Part shown: positions 9,225-21,317 of the stretch, piece after piece
How the letters are laid out: the number at the start of each line of letters is the position of its first letter
Position numbering within the stretch: position 1 is the first letter of the stretch
Assembly (NCBI RefSeq): GCF_014773545.1
Contig: NZ_SDDV01000006.1
Span: 1 to 64,000 of the forward strand
Direction of reading: 5' to 3'
Origin: Hydrogenophaga sp.
GTDB lineage: Bacteria > Pseudomonadota > Gammaproteobacteria > Burkholderiales > Burkholderiaceae_C
Length of the DNA stretch: 64,000 nucleotides
Notes under the pieces: generated by a model
Database searches by the model: none
What the model was told of the DNA's origin: nothing
The model's input: only the letters and a program-made list of their open reading frames with translations
Program-made: the position numbers and the translations under genes

Positions 9225-10988
9225 TCATTCAGGCTTGGCGCCTACGCATTCGGCCGCCAGCCAGCCGCGCAAGCTGTTGATCCAGGCCCAGGCCTGCACG
9301 CGCGGCAGATCGTCCAAGTGCACCACCGCTTCGACCAGCCGCCCCTGGCGCAGCCAGTGCGCGCGGCCAACGCCGTCGAGCAAGCCGCAGTGCAGCGCCG
9401 GCGTGACCCAACGGCCGTCGATCAGCAGCGCGAGGTTGGCGCGCGTGCATTCGGTCAGTTCGCCGCGCGGGTTCCACAGCACGGTGTCAAACAGCGTCGG
9501 GTCGGTTGATGCGGCGGCGGCGTCGTAGTGGGCGCGGCGGGTGGTTTTGAAGCGCACGAATTCGCTGCTCGCTGCCTCGAAAGCGCTGGCCGCCAATTGC
9601 AGCCGCACCGGCGTCGGGGTGGCTTCGAGGGGGAACGCCTCGGCGTGCACCTGCGCCTGCGCGTCAAGCCGCAAGCGCAGGCGCCAAGCGCCTTGCGGGT
9701 GCTGCACGGCCAAGGCGTGCAGGGCGGCGCGCACAGCGGCGTCGGGCCAGGGGTAGCCGAAATGCGCGGCGGCGCGCGCCATGCGCTCCAGGTGGGCGGG
9801 GGCGTGGTCGTATGCGCCGTCCTGCAGCGCCAGGGTTTGCAGCAGCTCGAACGGCGCGCTGGCGCGCTCCAGAAAGGCGCGCTTATGCTGCCATTCGGCC
9901 CACTCGCCGCTGGCGCTGGCGTCGGCCGTGATGCCGCTGCCAATGCCGCAGCGCAGCCGTCCGGCGCGCGCACTGACGCTGCGGATGGCGACGTTGAAGG
10001 TGGCCGCGCCGCCGGGCCGTAGCACGCCGATGGCGCCGCAGTACACGCCGCGCGGCTGCGGCTCGAGTGCGTGGATCATGCGCATGGCTTGCACCTTGGG
10101 CGCGCCGGTGACCGAGCCGCAGGGAAACAGCGCTGCAAACACGTCGGCCAAGGTGGTGCCTGCGCGGGTGCGCGCGCGCACGTCAGAGCTCATCTGCCAG
10201 ACCGTCGGCAGCGCCGTCAGGCCAAACAGGTGCGGTACCGCCACCGAGTGCGGCAGCGCCAGGCGCGAGACGTCGTTGCGGATCAGGTCGACGATCATCA
10301 CGTTTTCGGCCCGCTCCTTGGGCGATGCGCGCAAGCGCTCGGCCTGCCTTGCATCGTCGCTCGGGTCTGCGCCGCGCGCAGCCGTGCCCTTGATCGGACG
10401 CATCAGCAACTGATTGTCCTGCCAGTGAAAAAACAGCTCGGGCGAAACCGACAGCAATTGCTCGTCGCCGCTGTCGATATAAGCGGCGTAGCCGCCCGGT
10501 TGTGCGCGTTGCAGCGCTTGGAACAGCGCCAGCGCGTCGCCTTGCAGCTCGCCGTGCAGCGAGGCGGTGTAATTGACCTGATAGAGCTCGCCGGCTTCGA
10601 TGGCGCGCGCGATGCGCTCCAGTTGCCGGTCAAAATCGGCGCGCGCCAGGCCGCTGCTCCACTGCGCCCGCGCGGCCGCTCCGGGCTCTATGGCCGGCCA
10701 GGGCAGTGCCGCCGCGTAGACGCCAAACCAGGCCAGCGGGCCATCGGGCGCATGCACCTCAAACGCGCTGTCGAACGCCGCCGCCGCTTCATAGCGCAGG
10801 TAGCCGACGCACCAGCAGCCCTGCTGTGCGGCCCGCTCAACCTGCGCCAGCAGCGGGCGCACCTGCTCGGGCTGGTGCGCCACCAGCGTGTGCAGCGCCG
10901 GCCCGAAGGCGCAGCGCAGGGCGGCGCCGGGGTCGGTGGCGTCGGGGGCGGCAAAGTCGATCAGCGTCGCCACGGTGGCCCACGTCAA
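9225..10988 (-). CDS. pabB: Aminodeoxychorismate synthase component I fused to aminodeoxychorismate lyase
   Basis: This 587-residue fusion makes p-aminobenzoate for folate. The N-terminal two thirds is a chorismate-binding PabB domain, with the catalytic-lysine motif [10 protein letters not shown] near residue 200 and the GAPKVQAM and GVYCGAIG motifs after it. The C-terminal third (about 380-587) is a PLP-dependent class IV aminotransferase-like lyase of PabC type ([20 protein letters not shown]). Fused PabB-PabC proteins are known in proteobacteria. Its start overlaps the nadA stop by 4 nt, so it is the last gene of a nadC-nadA-pab operon. Confidence 0.9.
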   Translation of the reverse strand: MTWATVATLIDFAAPDATDPGAALRCAFGPALHTLVAHQPEQVRPLLAQVERAAQQGCWCVGYLRYEAAAAFDSAFEVHAPDGPLAWFGVYAAALPWPAIEPGAAARAQWSSGLARADFDRQLERIARAIEAGELYQVNYTASLHGELQGDALALFQALQRAQPGGYAAYIDSGDEQLLSVSPELFFHWQDNQLLMRPIKGTAARGADPSDDARQAERLRASPKERAENVMIVDLIRNDVSRLALPHSVAVPHLFGLTALPTVWQMSSDVRARTRAGTTLADVFAALFPCGSVTGAPKVQAMRMIHALEPQPRGVYCGAIGVLRPGGAATFNVAIRSVSARAGRLRCGIGSGITADASASGEWAEWQHKRAFLERASAPFELLQTLALQDGAYDHAPAHLERMARAAAHFGYPWPDAAVRAALHALAVQHPQGAWRLRLRLDAQAQVHAEAFPLEATPTPVRLQLAASAFEAASSEFVRFKTTRRAHYDAAAASTDPTLFDTVLWNPRGELTECTRANLALLIDGRWVTPALHCGLLDGVGRAHWLRQGRLVEAVVHLDDLPRVQAWAWINSLRGWLAAECVGAKPE

Positions 10989-12097
10989 GCCGCGCCGATG
11001 CGCGGCACCAGCGCGCCCGCGTCCTGCCCGCCGCGCTGCGCGGCGGTGAAGGCCAGCATGCGGTCTATGGGCAGCCGGGCGCGCTCAATCAGTGCCGCAT
11101 CGACCTCGATCTGGTTCGTTCCCTGCTCCAGCGCCTGGGCCACGCCGGCCAGGCTGTTCATCGCCATCCAGGGGCAGTGCGCGCAGCTTTTGCAGGTGGC
11201 GCTGTCGCCGGCGGTGGGTGCTTCCACGAAGCGCTTGCCGGGGTTTTGTTGGCGCAGCATGTGCAACATGCCGCGGTCGGTGGCGACGATGAATTCCCTT
11301 GCATCCAGCGTGCGCGCAGCGTGCAACAGGGCCGAGGTCGAGCCGACCGCATCAGCCAGCGCGACCACTTCGGCCGGGCTCTCGGGGTGTACCAGCACTT
11401 TGGCAGCCGGACGTTCTTTTTTCAGCGCCGCCAGCTCGTGCGCCTTGAACTCGTCGTGCACGATGCACGAGCCGCCCCACAGCAGCATGTCGGCACCGGT
11501 TTCGCGTTGGATATAGCCGCCCAAATGCTTGTCGGGCGCCCACAAGATGGCGTGGCCCCGGTCTTTGAGCGCGCGCACGATGTCGAGTGCGCAGCTCGAC
11601 GTCACCAGCCAGTCGGCGCGCGCCTTGACCGCCGCGCTGGTGTTGGCGTAGACCACCACCGTGCGCTGCGGGTGGGCGTCGCAAAAGGCGTTGAACTGCT
11701 CGATCGGGCAGCCCAGGTCGAGCGAGCAGGTGGCGTCCAGGTCGGGCATCAGCACGGTTTTGTGCGGGCTCAGAATTTTGGCGGTCTCACCCATGAAGCG
11801 CACGCCCGAGACCAGCAGCGTCTGCGCGGCGTGGTCGCGGCCAAAGCGCGCCATCTCCAGCGAATCGCTGACGATGCCACCGGTGGCGAGCGCCAGGTCT
11901 TGCAAATCGGGGTGTACGTAATAGTGCGACACCATGACCGCGTTGCGCTGCTGCAGCAAGCGGCGAATGCGCGCCATGAGCTCGGTGCGCTGCTGCGGGC
12001 TCGGTTCGGGCGGCACACGTGCCCAGGCGTGCTGCGTCGGGCAGCTCGGTCGTTCGTATTCGACGTCGATCATGGTGCTGCGGGGGCTGCTGTTCAT
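10985..12097 (-). CDS. nadA: Quinolinate synthase
   Basis: This 370-residue [4Fe-4S] enzyme condenses iminoaspartate with dihydroxyacetone phosphate to give quinolinate. The three cluster cysteines appear in the expected contexts: [17 protein letters not shown] and CKSCAHCPW. The NAVMVSHYY motif near residue 52 is also conserved. It follows nadC by 41 nt and overlaps the pab gene by 4 nt. Confidence 0.95.
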   Translation of the reverse strand: MNSSPRSTMIDVEYERPSCPTQHAWARVPPEPSPQQRTELMARIRRLLQQRNAVMVSHYYVHPDLQDLALATGGIVSDSLEMARFGRDHAAQTLLVSGVRFMGETAKILSPHKTVLMPDLDATCSLDLGCPIEQFNAFCDAHPQRTVVVYANTSAAVKARADWLVTSSCALDIVRALKDRGHAILWAPDKHLGGYIQRETGADMLLWGGSCIVHDEFKAHELAALKKERPAAKVLVHPESPAEVVALADAVGSTSALLHAARTLDAREFIVATDRGMLHMLRQQNPGKRFVEAPTAGDSATCKSCAHCPWMAMNSLAGVAQALEQGTNQIEVDAALIERARLPIDRMLAFTAAQRGGQDAGALVPRIGAA

Positions 12098-12138
12098 GGC
12101 GGTCTGACCTGCGGTTGTGGCTGCGGATGCCTGGGGTT

Positions 12139-14915
<2,777 letters not shown>

Positions 14916-14932
14916 ACGTCCACGCCGCTCGG

Positions 14933-15985
14933 CTACAGCGTTTCTTCTTTCGGGTCGCGCTCCATCAGCGTGGCCAGTGCCTCGGCCGGGCGCAGCCGGC
15001 CTTCGAGCAGCGCCAGCACGGCCTGGCTGATCGGCATATCCACCCCCAGTTGCTGCGCCCGCAGCACCACCGTGCGTGCGCTGGTGACGCCTTCGGCCAC
15101 GTGGCCGAGTGAAGCCACCGCCTGCGGCAGGCTCAGGCCCTGCGCCAGCAACAGGCCCACCGTGCGGTTGCGCGAGAGGTCGCCGGTGGCGGTGAGAACC
15201 AGATCGCCCAGGCCGGACAAGCCCATGAAGGTCTCGGCGCGCGCACCCAAGGCCAGCCCCAGGCGCGTCATTTCGGCCAGGCCGCGCGTGATCAGTGCGG
15301 CACGCGCGTTCAGACCCAGGTGCAGGCCATCGCACAGGCCGGTGGCTATGGCCAGCACGTTCTTGACCGCGCCGCCGACTTCGACGCCAACCATGTCATC
15401 GTTCGCATAGACGCGCAGCGTGGGCCCGTGAAACGCCGCCACCAACAGCTCGCGCACGCAGGCGTGCTCGCTGGCGGCCACCAGCGCGGTCGGCTGACCC
15501 TGCGCCACCTCTTGCGCGAAGCTCGGGCCGCTGAGCGCGCCCGCTTGCAGATGCGGTGCAACCTGCGCCAGCACCTCGTGGCCGAGCAGGCCCACGTCTG
15601 GCGCGCCCGGGCGCGCTGTCTCAAAACCCTTGCACAGCCAGGCCAGCGTTGCGCGCTGCGCGGCCAGCACCTGCAACATGTCACGCAGGCCAGCCATGGG
15701 CGTGGCAACGACCAGCAGATCGGCGCTGTCGAGCAGCGCGGACGCGCCGTGCAGCGCGCCGCTGGCGATCTGCAAGCCCGGTGGCAGCGCCAGGCCCGGC
15801 AGGTAGCGCCGGTTTTCGCGTTGCAGGCGCAGTAGGTCGGCCTGCTGCGCATCGCGCGCCCACAGCGTGATGCGGTGCCGAGCGTCGCCGTGGGCGGCGG
15901 CGCTGATGGCCAGCGCCGTGCCCCAGGCGCCGGCGCCGAGCACGACCACGTTCAACCCCGAACCGGTGCTTTTGTTTGCTTGCAT
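14933..15985 (-). CDS. gpsA: Glycerol-3-phosphate dehydrogenase [NAD(P)+]
   Basis: This 350-residue cytosolic enzyme reduces dihydroxyacetone phosphate to sn-glycerol 3-phosphate for phospholipid synthesis. The N-terminal Rossmann motif [11 protein letters not shown] and the [29 protein letters not shown] and [14 protein letters not shown] segments are diagnostic. I use ATG 15985; a GTG two codons upstream is possible. It is convergent with panC and marks the left border of the accessory island. Confidence 0.95.
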   Translation of the reverse strand: MQANKSTGSGLNVVVLGAGAWGTALAISAAAHGDARHRITLWARDAQQADLLRLQRENRRYLPGLALPPGLQIASGALHGASALLDSADLLVVATPMAGLRDMLQVLAAQRATLAWLCKGFETARPGAPDVGLLGHEVLAQVAPHLQAGALSGPSFAQEVAQGQPTALVAASEHACVRELLVAAFHGPTLRVYANDDMVGVEVGGAVKNVLAIATGLCDGLHLGLNARAALITRGLAEMTRLGLALGARAETFMGLSGLGDLVLTATGDLSRNRTVGLLLAQGLSLPQAVASLGHVAEGVTSARTVVLRAQQLGVDMPISQAVLALLEGRLRPAEALATLMERDPKEETL

Positions 15986-16118
15986 GAGCACGATTATCCG
16001 GGATGGCTGCGGGCACTTCCATAAATTCCCCCGAGTCCTCGGACTGCGAGAACTACAAGTGCGGCGGTAAAAAATCTGCTGTCACCCTGGTAATCAAAAC
16101 AGTCAAAACAGTCAAAAC

Positions 16119-16322
16119 AGCCTCTTTGACCTGGATGATCACTGCGCCAGTCTGAGCCAGGCGGGGGATCCGCTGGAGCGGCTGAATGCCAGCATCGAAT
16201 GGGAGATGTTTTGTTCCATCTTGGAGCGCATCGACAACAAAGCACGTAAAAGCACAGCCGCACGCCAGCCGACCTGTCGCGTGCTCATGCGCTTGGTTAC
16301 CATCAAGTTCGATTTTGGTTGA
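16119..16322 (+). pseudogene. IS5-type transposase, N-terminal fragment
   Basis: An open frame of 67 codons without a start codon reads SLFDLDDHCASLSQAGDPLE, then a WEMFCSILERID segment and STAARQPTCRVLMRLV, and then stops. This is the typical N terminus of IS5-family transposases; the catalytic DDE part is absent. It is preceded by three copies of a CAAAACAGT-like 9-mer (16095-16120). I take it as a relic of an insertion sequence at the left edge of the restriction locus. Confidence 0.75.
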
Positions 16323-16343
16323 TCAACCTGCCCATGCTGCTGA

Positions 16344-19300
16344 ATGAGCCCTCATTTCTTCGAACAACCCATCCTCAACTCGCCCTACCTGTACCCCAAC
16401 AGGCACTGGGAGCTGGACTCATCGGGCCAACCCACCCAGCACATAGCCGACGCTCGCCGCACAGCCGAGTTCATCACCCCGATCCCTCAGCCCAAGAAGC
16501 GCAAGGGCAAGGCCGAACAGGCTGAACTCGACATCGCCGACGAGGTGTCGGACGAAGAGCAGAAGTACCACTGCGCCATCATCAACGGCGTGCGTGCCGA
16601 AGTGGACAAGTGGCGCAGCATCCCCAACCCGAACGACTGGGGCGTCACGCCCGAAACGGCCAGGCTCCTGCAGCACTGGCGCCACCACCACTTCAGTGGT
16701 GTGCGCCCCTTCTTCTGTCAGGTCGAAGCGGTTGAAACCGCCATCTGGCTGACCGAGGTGGCCCCAACGCGGGGGCGCATGGCCAAGACTTTTCTGGACC
16801 ACCTGCAGCGTTCCAACGAAGAAGCCAACCCCGGCCTGATGCGCCTGGCGCTCAAGCTGGCCACCGGTGCGGGAAAAACCACCGTCATGGCCATGCTCAT
16901 CGCCTGGCAAACCATCAATGCCGTGCGCCACCCCGCCAGCAAGCGCTTCACCCGTGGCTTCCTGCTGGTGGCTCCGGGCCTGACCATCAAAGACCGGCTG
17001 CGCGTGCTGCTGCCCAACGACGCCGACAGCTATTACAAAACCCGCGAACTGGTGCCCACCGACATGGTGGCCGAGCTGGATCGCTGCAAGATCGTCATCA
17101 CCAACTACCACGGCTTCAGGCTGCGCGAGCGGTTGGATGTGGCCAAAGGCACCCGGCTGCTGCTGCAAGGCCGTGGCAACAACGCCTTGGACACGCTGGA
17201 AACCGAAGGCCAGATGATCCAGCGCGTCATGCCCGAGCTCATGGGCATGAAGAACGTCATGGTCATCAACGACGAGGCGCACCACTGCTACCAGGAAAAG
17301 CCGCTGAAGGTGCAAGACACCGACCTCAAAGGCGACGACAGACAAGAAGCCGAAGAAAACAACGAAGCCGCCCGCTTGTGGATCAACGGCATCAAGGCCG
17401 TGCAACGCCAACTGGGCCTGAGCCAGGTGATCGACCTCTCCGCCACACCGTTCTTCCTGCGCGGCTCCGGCTATGCCGAAGGCACCCTCTTTCCCTGGAC
17501 CATGAGCGACTTCTCGCTCATGGACGCCATCGAATGCGGCATCGTCAAGCTGCCCCGCGTGCCGGTGGCCGACAACATCCCCGGCACCGAGGCCCCCATC
17601 TTCCGCAAGCTGTGGGAGAACATCAGCAAAGACATGCCCAAGAAAGGCCGGGGCAAAGCAGAAGGGCTGGACCCGCTCAAGCTGCCCACCAAGCTGCAAA
17701 CGGCCCTGTCGGCGCTGTACGGCCACTTTGAGAAAACCTACCAGGTCTGGCAAGACGCTGGCATTCACGTGCCGCCCTGCTTCATCGTGGTGTGCAACAA
17801 CACCTCCACCTCCAAGCTGGTGTACGACTACATCTCCGGCTTCATGCGCCGCAACGTTGACGGCACCGAACAGCTCGAAAACGGCCGCCTCGCCCTGTTC
17901 CGCAACTTCGATGAAAACGGCCAGCCCCTGGCCCGCCCGCGCACCCTGTTGATCGACAGCGAGCAGTTGGAAAGCGGCGAAGCGCTGGACGACAACTTCC
18001 GCAGCATGGCCGGGCCGGAGATTGAACAGTTTCGCCGCGAGATCATCGAGCGCACGGGCGACCGCCAGGCCGCCGACAAGATCACCGACGCCGAGCTGCT
18101 GCGCGAAGTCATGAACACCGTGGGCAAGCCCGGCCGCCTGGGCGAATCCATCCACTGCGTCGTCTCCGTCTCCATGCTCACCGAAGGCTGGGACGCCAAC
18201 ACCGTCACCCACGTGCTGGGCGTGCGCGCCTTCGGCACCCAGTTGCTGTGCGAGCAGGTCATTGGCCGCGCACTGCGCCGCCAGTCGTATGAGCTGAACG
18301 CCGATGGCCTGTTCGACGTGGAATACGCCGACGTGCTGGGCATCCCGTTCGACTTCAACGCCGAACCCGCCATTGCCAAACCCCTCAAGCCGCGCGTCAG
18401 CGTCACCGTCAAGGCCGTCAAGCCCGAACGCGATGCGCACGAAATCCGCTTTCCCCGCGTGCAGGGCTACCGCGTCGTGCTGCCCGAAGAAGCCATTGGC
18501 GCCGAGTTCAACGCCGACTCCAGGCTCGTGCTCACGCCCGAGCTGGTTGGCCCGTCCATCACCCGGCAAGAAGGGATCATTGGCGAGGGCGTCAACCTCA
18601 CCCTGGCCCACACGCGCGACATGCGCACCTCCACCCTGCTGATGCAACTGACCAAGCACCTGCTGTACAGCAAGTTCCGCGACCCCGGCGAAGAACCCAA
18701 GCTGCACCTGTTCGGCCAGCTCAAGCGCATCGTCAAGCAGTGGCTGGACGAGCACCTCGACTGCAAAGGCGAGACCTACCCCGCCCAGCTCTGCTACCTG
18801 GAGCTGGCCGACCGCGCCTGCGAACGCATCAAGCAGGCCATCGACCGCGCCAGCATCGAAAAAGGCAGCAGCCAGATACAGGCCGTGCTCGACCCCTACA
18901 ACCCGGTCGGCACCACCGCCCATGTGAAATTCACCACCACCAAGACCGACCGCTGGGAAGCCAGCAGCGAACACTGCCACCTCAACTGGCTGATCATGGA
19001 CAGCGACTGGGAAGCCGAGTTCTGCCGCGCGGCCGAATCGCACCCCCAGGTGCGCAGCTACGTGAAGAACCACAACCTCGGCTTTGAGGTGCCCTACCTC
19101 GTGGGCGCTGAAACCCGCCGCTACCGGCCCGACTTCATCTTGCGCATCGACGACGGGCGCGGCGCGGACGACCTGCTCAACCTCGTGGTGGAAATCAAGG
19201 GCTACCGGGGCGAAGACGCCAAAGACAAAAAGGCCGCCATGCAAACCCGCTGGCTGCCCGGCGTCAATGCCCTGCAGACCCATGGCCGCTGGGCCTTCGC

Positions 19301-19403
19301 CGAGTTCACCGACGTGTACGCCATGCAGGCCGACTTTGCCGACAAGGTGGCCGAGGTCTTCAAGGCCACGCTCGAAAAAACAACGCAGGAGGAACAGACA
19401 TGA
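16344..19403 (+). CDS. Helicase-nuclease restriction subunit (type III Res-like, BPTD_3080 family)
   Basis: This is a 1019-residue superfamily 2 translocase with a nuclease tail. Walker A (GAGKT) is at residues 175-179, DEAH at 310-313, SAT at 366-368 and the motif VI-like QVIGRALRR at 638-646. A PD-(D/E)XK nuclease site is readable near the C terminus as PDF (D930) followed by VEIKG (E950, K952). This is the make-up of type III-like restriction subunits. All key residues look intact, so it should be active. It overlaps dinD by 4 nt. The cognate methyltransferase lies 2 kb downstream. Confidence 0.88.
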   Translation: MSPHFFEQPILNSPYLYPNRHWELDSSGQPTQHIADARRTAEFITPIPQPKKRKGKAEQAELDIADEVSDEEQKYHCAIINGVRAEVDKWRSIPNPNDWGVTPETARLLQHWRHHHFSGVRPFFCQVEAVETAIWLTEVAPTRGRMAKTFLDHLQRSNEEANPGLMRLALKLATGAGKTTVMAMLIAWQTINAVRHPASKRFTRGFLLVAPGLTIKDRLRVLLPNDADSYYKTRELVPTDMVAELDRCKIVITNYHGFRLRERLDVAKGTRLLLQGRGNNALDTLETEGQMIQRVMPELMGMKNVMVINDEAHHCYQEKPLKVQDTDLKGDDRQEAEENNEAARLWINGIKAVQRQLGLSQVIDLSATPFFLRGSGYAEGTLFPWTMSDFSLMDAIECGIVKLPRVPVADNIPGTEAPIFRKLWENISKDMPKKGRGKAEGLDPLKLPTKLQTALSALYGHFEKTYQVWQDAGIHVPPCFIVVCNNTSTSKLVYDYISGFMRRNVDGTEQLENGRLALFRNFDENGQPLARPRTLLIDSEQLESGEALDDNFRSMAGPEIEQFRREIIERTGDRQAADKITDAELLREVMNTVGKPGRLGESIHCVVSVSMLTEGWDANTVTHVLGVRAFGTQLLCEQVIGRALRRQSYELNADGLFDVEYADVLGIPFDFNAEPAIAKPLKPRVSVTVKAVKPERDAHEIRFPRVQGYRVVLPEEAIGAEFNADSRLVLTPELVGPSITRQEGIIGEGVNLTLAHTRDMRTSTLLMQLTKHLLYSKFRDPGEEPKLHLFGQLKRIVKQWLDEHLDCKGETYPAQLCYLELADRACERIKQAIDRASIEKGSSQIQAVLDPYNPVGTTAHVKFTTTKTDRWEASSEHCHLNWLIMDSDWEAEFCRAAESHPQVRSYVKNHNLGFEVPYLVGAETRRYRPDFILRIDDGRGADDLLNLVVEIKGYRGEDAKDKKAAMQTRWLPGVNALQTHGRWAFAEFTDVYAMQADFADKVAEVFKATLEKTTQEEQT

Positions 19404-20242
19404 AGACAGAACAGGTGCAGGTGCTGACCGAGACCTTTGAAGGGCATGCACAGCAAACCGAGAGCGGCGTGGAGTACTGGCTGGCGCGCGATGTGCAGCA
19501 CCTGCTGGGCTACAGCGAATGGCGCAACTTCGGCCAAGTCATCAGCAAGGCCAAGACCGCTTGTGAAGTCAGTGGCCACCAGGTCGCAGACCATTTTGTT
19601 GACGTCAACAAAATGGTCCAGCTCGGCTCCGGCAGCGAGCGCGAGATCGACGACATCATGCTCACGCGCTACGCCTGCTACCTCATCGCCCAGAACGGCG
19701 ACCCGCGCAAGCCCGAAATCGCCTTCGCACAGACCTACTTCGCGGTCCAGACCCGGCGCGCCGAACTGATCGAACAGCGCCTGCTCGCACTGGAGCGCGT
19801 GCAGGCGCGGCGCAAGCTCAGCGAAACCGAAAAAGAACTCTCGCAAGTGATCTACGAACAGAGCGGCGGCAACCAGGACTTTGCCCTGATCCGCAGCAAG
19901 GGCGACCACGCCCTGTTTGGCAAAAGCACCCAGGCCATGAAGGCGCAATGGAAGGTGCCCGACAACCGACCGCTGGCCGACTTTGCGCCCACCATCCTGC
20001 TCAAGGCCAAAGACTTCGCCACCGAAATCACCATCTTCAACGCCCGCCAGCACCAGATGGACAGCGAACGCGCCATCTCCAGCGAGCACATCAGCAACAA
20101 CCAAGCCGTGCGCAACACCCTGCTGGAGCGGGGCATTCGCCCCGAAAGCCTGCCGCCGGCAGAAGACGTCAAGAAGGTCGAGCGTCGCCTGGCGTCAGAA
20201 GACAAGAAGGCCCTGGACAAGCCCGCCCGGCTGGACGACTGA
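19400..20242 (+). CDS. dinD: DNA damage-inducible protein D
   Basis: This 280-residue protein closely follows the DinD pattern: [67 protein letters not shown] and [15 protein letters not shown]. In E. coli DinD is SOS-induced and reported to antagonise RecA filaments. Here it is translationally coupled to the restriction subunit (ATGA overlap), so it is expressed with the R-M locus rather than from an own SOS promoter. I see no LexA box in front of it. A 30-bp perfect palindrome lies inside the coding sequence. Confidence 0.9.
   Translation: MKTEQVQVLTETFEGHAQQTESGVEYWLARDVQHLLGYSEWRNFGQVISKAKTACEVSGHQVADHFVDVNKMVQLGSGSEREIDDIMLTRYACYLIAQNGDPRKPEIAFAQTYFAVQTRRAELIEQRLLALERVQARRKLSETEKELSQVIYEQSGGNQDFALIRSKGDHALFGKSTQAMKAQWKVPDNRPLADFAPTILLKAKDFATEITIFNARQHQMDSERAISSEHISNNQAVRNTLLERGIRPESLPPAEDVKKVERRLASEDKKALDKPARLDD
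19589..19618. repeat. Perfect 30-bp palindrome inside dinD
   Basis: GACCATTTTGTTGAC is immediately followed by its exact reverse complement GTCAACAAAATGGTC with no spacer. It encodes the HFVDVNKMV stretch of DinD. It could be a protein-binding site or a cruciform, or could result from codon choice; its perfection over 15 bp per arm is unusual for coding DNA. Confidence 0.95.
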
Positions 20243-20324
20243 ACGCGGGACACCAGCACCGGTTCAACACATCAGGGAGACAAAATGCGCAGACGATCCA
20301 CAGCAACATGTACGCTTAAACGGC

Positions 20325-20410
20325 TATACAATGCGAGTCACATCCGCCCCTTGGCAGTACGCCCTCCCTTCTATCCCGGGAGTGTGCCGACCCCCTGGGG
20401 CTTTCTCATT
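20325..20410 (+). ncRNA. Candidate structured RNA / leader upstream of the NYN gene
   Basis: A good -10 box (TATACAAT, 20325-20332) predicts a start near 20337. The RNA that follows can form three nested helices: GCCCC 20346-20350 with GGGGC 20397-20401, GGCA 20353-20356 with TGCC 20385-20388, and CTCCC 20364-20368 with GGGAG 20378-20382. The outer helix is followed by a U-rich stretch (TTTCTCATTTCT), so it may terminate transcription or act as an attenuator. The NYN start lies 35 nt further on. No matching -35 box is clear. The folding is read by eye. Confidence 0.5.
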
Positions 20411-20436
20411 TCTGGCCTTCAACCGCAGGAGGCCCA

Positions 20437-21285
20437 ATGAGCAACGATCAAATTGCTGTCCTGATCGACGGGGGCTTCTTCCTCAAACGCATCCAGCGCT
20501 TGTTGCCAGAAGACAAAATCGACTCCCCAGAGAAGATCGCGCGCTGTGTGCGCAACCTGTGTTTCACCCACGTCATGCGACTCAAGGGCGGTAGCGGCAG
20601 GTTGTGGCAACAGCACATGTACCGGGCGTTCTTCTACGACGCCAACCCCTACGACGGCAAAGCCCACCACCCGGTGGACAACAAGTCGATCGACTTTGCC
20701 AAGTCGGATGTGGCACATCAACGACTGGCCCTGTTCCAGCAGTTGCGCAAGGAACGCAAGCTGGCCCTGCGCCTGGGCAAGGTCAACCGTGATTCGGACT
20801 GGACCCTGTCTCCCCGTCTGACCAAGACGGCACTCAAAACACGTCAACAACTGGCGCCGTTGCAAGCTCTGCAAGCCCTGATTCAGGCGGCTGGAGCAGA
20901 CCCCATCAACCTCACGCTCAGCACGGCACAGGCGCAGCAACTGCAACTGGCCTACAACTTCTGGCAAAGCCTGCAAAGCGGTGACGTGGCCCTGGGTCTG
21001 CGCCAGAAGGGCGTAGATATGCGCATCGCCATCGACATTGCCAGTCTCACCCTGAAAAAGCAGGTCAAGACCATTGTTCTCGTGGCTGGCGACAGCGACT
21101 TTGTACCCGCCGCCAAGCTGGCCCGCCGCGAAGGCATCGAGTTCATCCTCGACCCGCTGTGGCAGAACGTCAACGACGACCTGTTTGAGCACATCGATGC
21201 GCTGCAGTCCGGACTCAAACGTCCGGGCACCAACGGCCAGGAGGCTGCGGGCGACGCAACAGACCCGGTTGCTCTGCCAATTTGA
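20437..21285 (+). CDS. NYN-domain (LabA/PIN-like) nuclease-type protein
   Basis: This is a 282-residue protein of the NYN/DUF88 type, a PIN-like fold usually associated with metal-dependent RNases. The acidic residues sit where expected: IAVLIDGGFF (D11), KGVDMRIAIDI (D194) and VLVAGDSDF (D219, D221). The middle section (about 100-180) is a helical, glutamine-rich insertion. AGGAGG lies 7 nt before the ATG. It sits between dinD and the methyltransferase gene and has its own candidate promoter and structured leader. Its target is unknown; a role in controlling the R-M locus or in RNA-level defence is inference. Confidence 0.82.
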   Translation: MSNDQIAVLIDGGFFLKRIQRLLPEDKIDSPEKIARCVRNLCFTHVMRLKGGSGRLWQQHMYRAFFYDANPYDGKAHHPVDNKSIDFAKSDVAHQRLALFQQLRKERKLALRLGKVNRDSDWTLSPRLTKTALKTRQQLAPLQALQALIQAAGADPINLTLSTAQAQQLQLAYNFWQSLQSGDVALGLRQKGVDMRIAIDIASLTLKKQVKTIVLVAGDSDFVPAAKLARREGIEFILDPLWQNVNDDLFEHIDALQSGLKRPGTNGQEAAGDATDPVALPI

Positions 21286-21317
21286 CATTTCAAGTCACGC
21301 CTCAGATTCATTCCAAC

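Noticed and set aside
16095-16120. Three 9-bp repeats considered as a CRISPR array
   Set aside because: Units are contiguous, with no spacers, and no cas genes are in the window.
16419-19451. 1010-codon minus-strand open frame opposite the restriction subunit
   Set aside because: Antisense shadow; the plus strand carries all helicase and nuclease motifs.
19589-19618. Palindrome considered as a LexA box for dinD
   Set aside because: It lacks the CTGT-N8-ACAG pattern and lies inside the gene.
20243-20436. Retron-type ncRNA before the NYN gene
   Set aside because: No reverse transcriptase gene is nearby and the inverted a1/a2 layout is missing.
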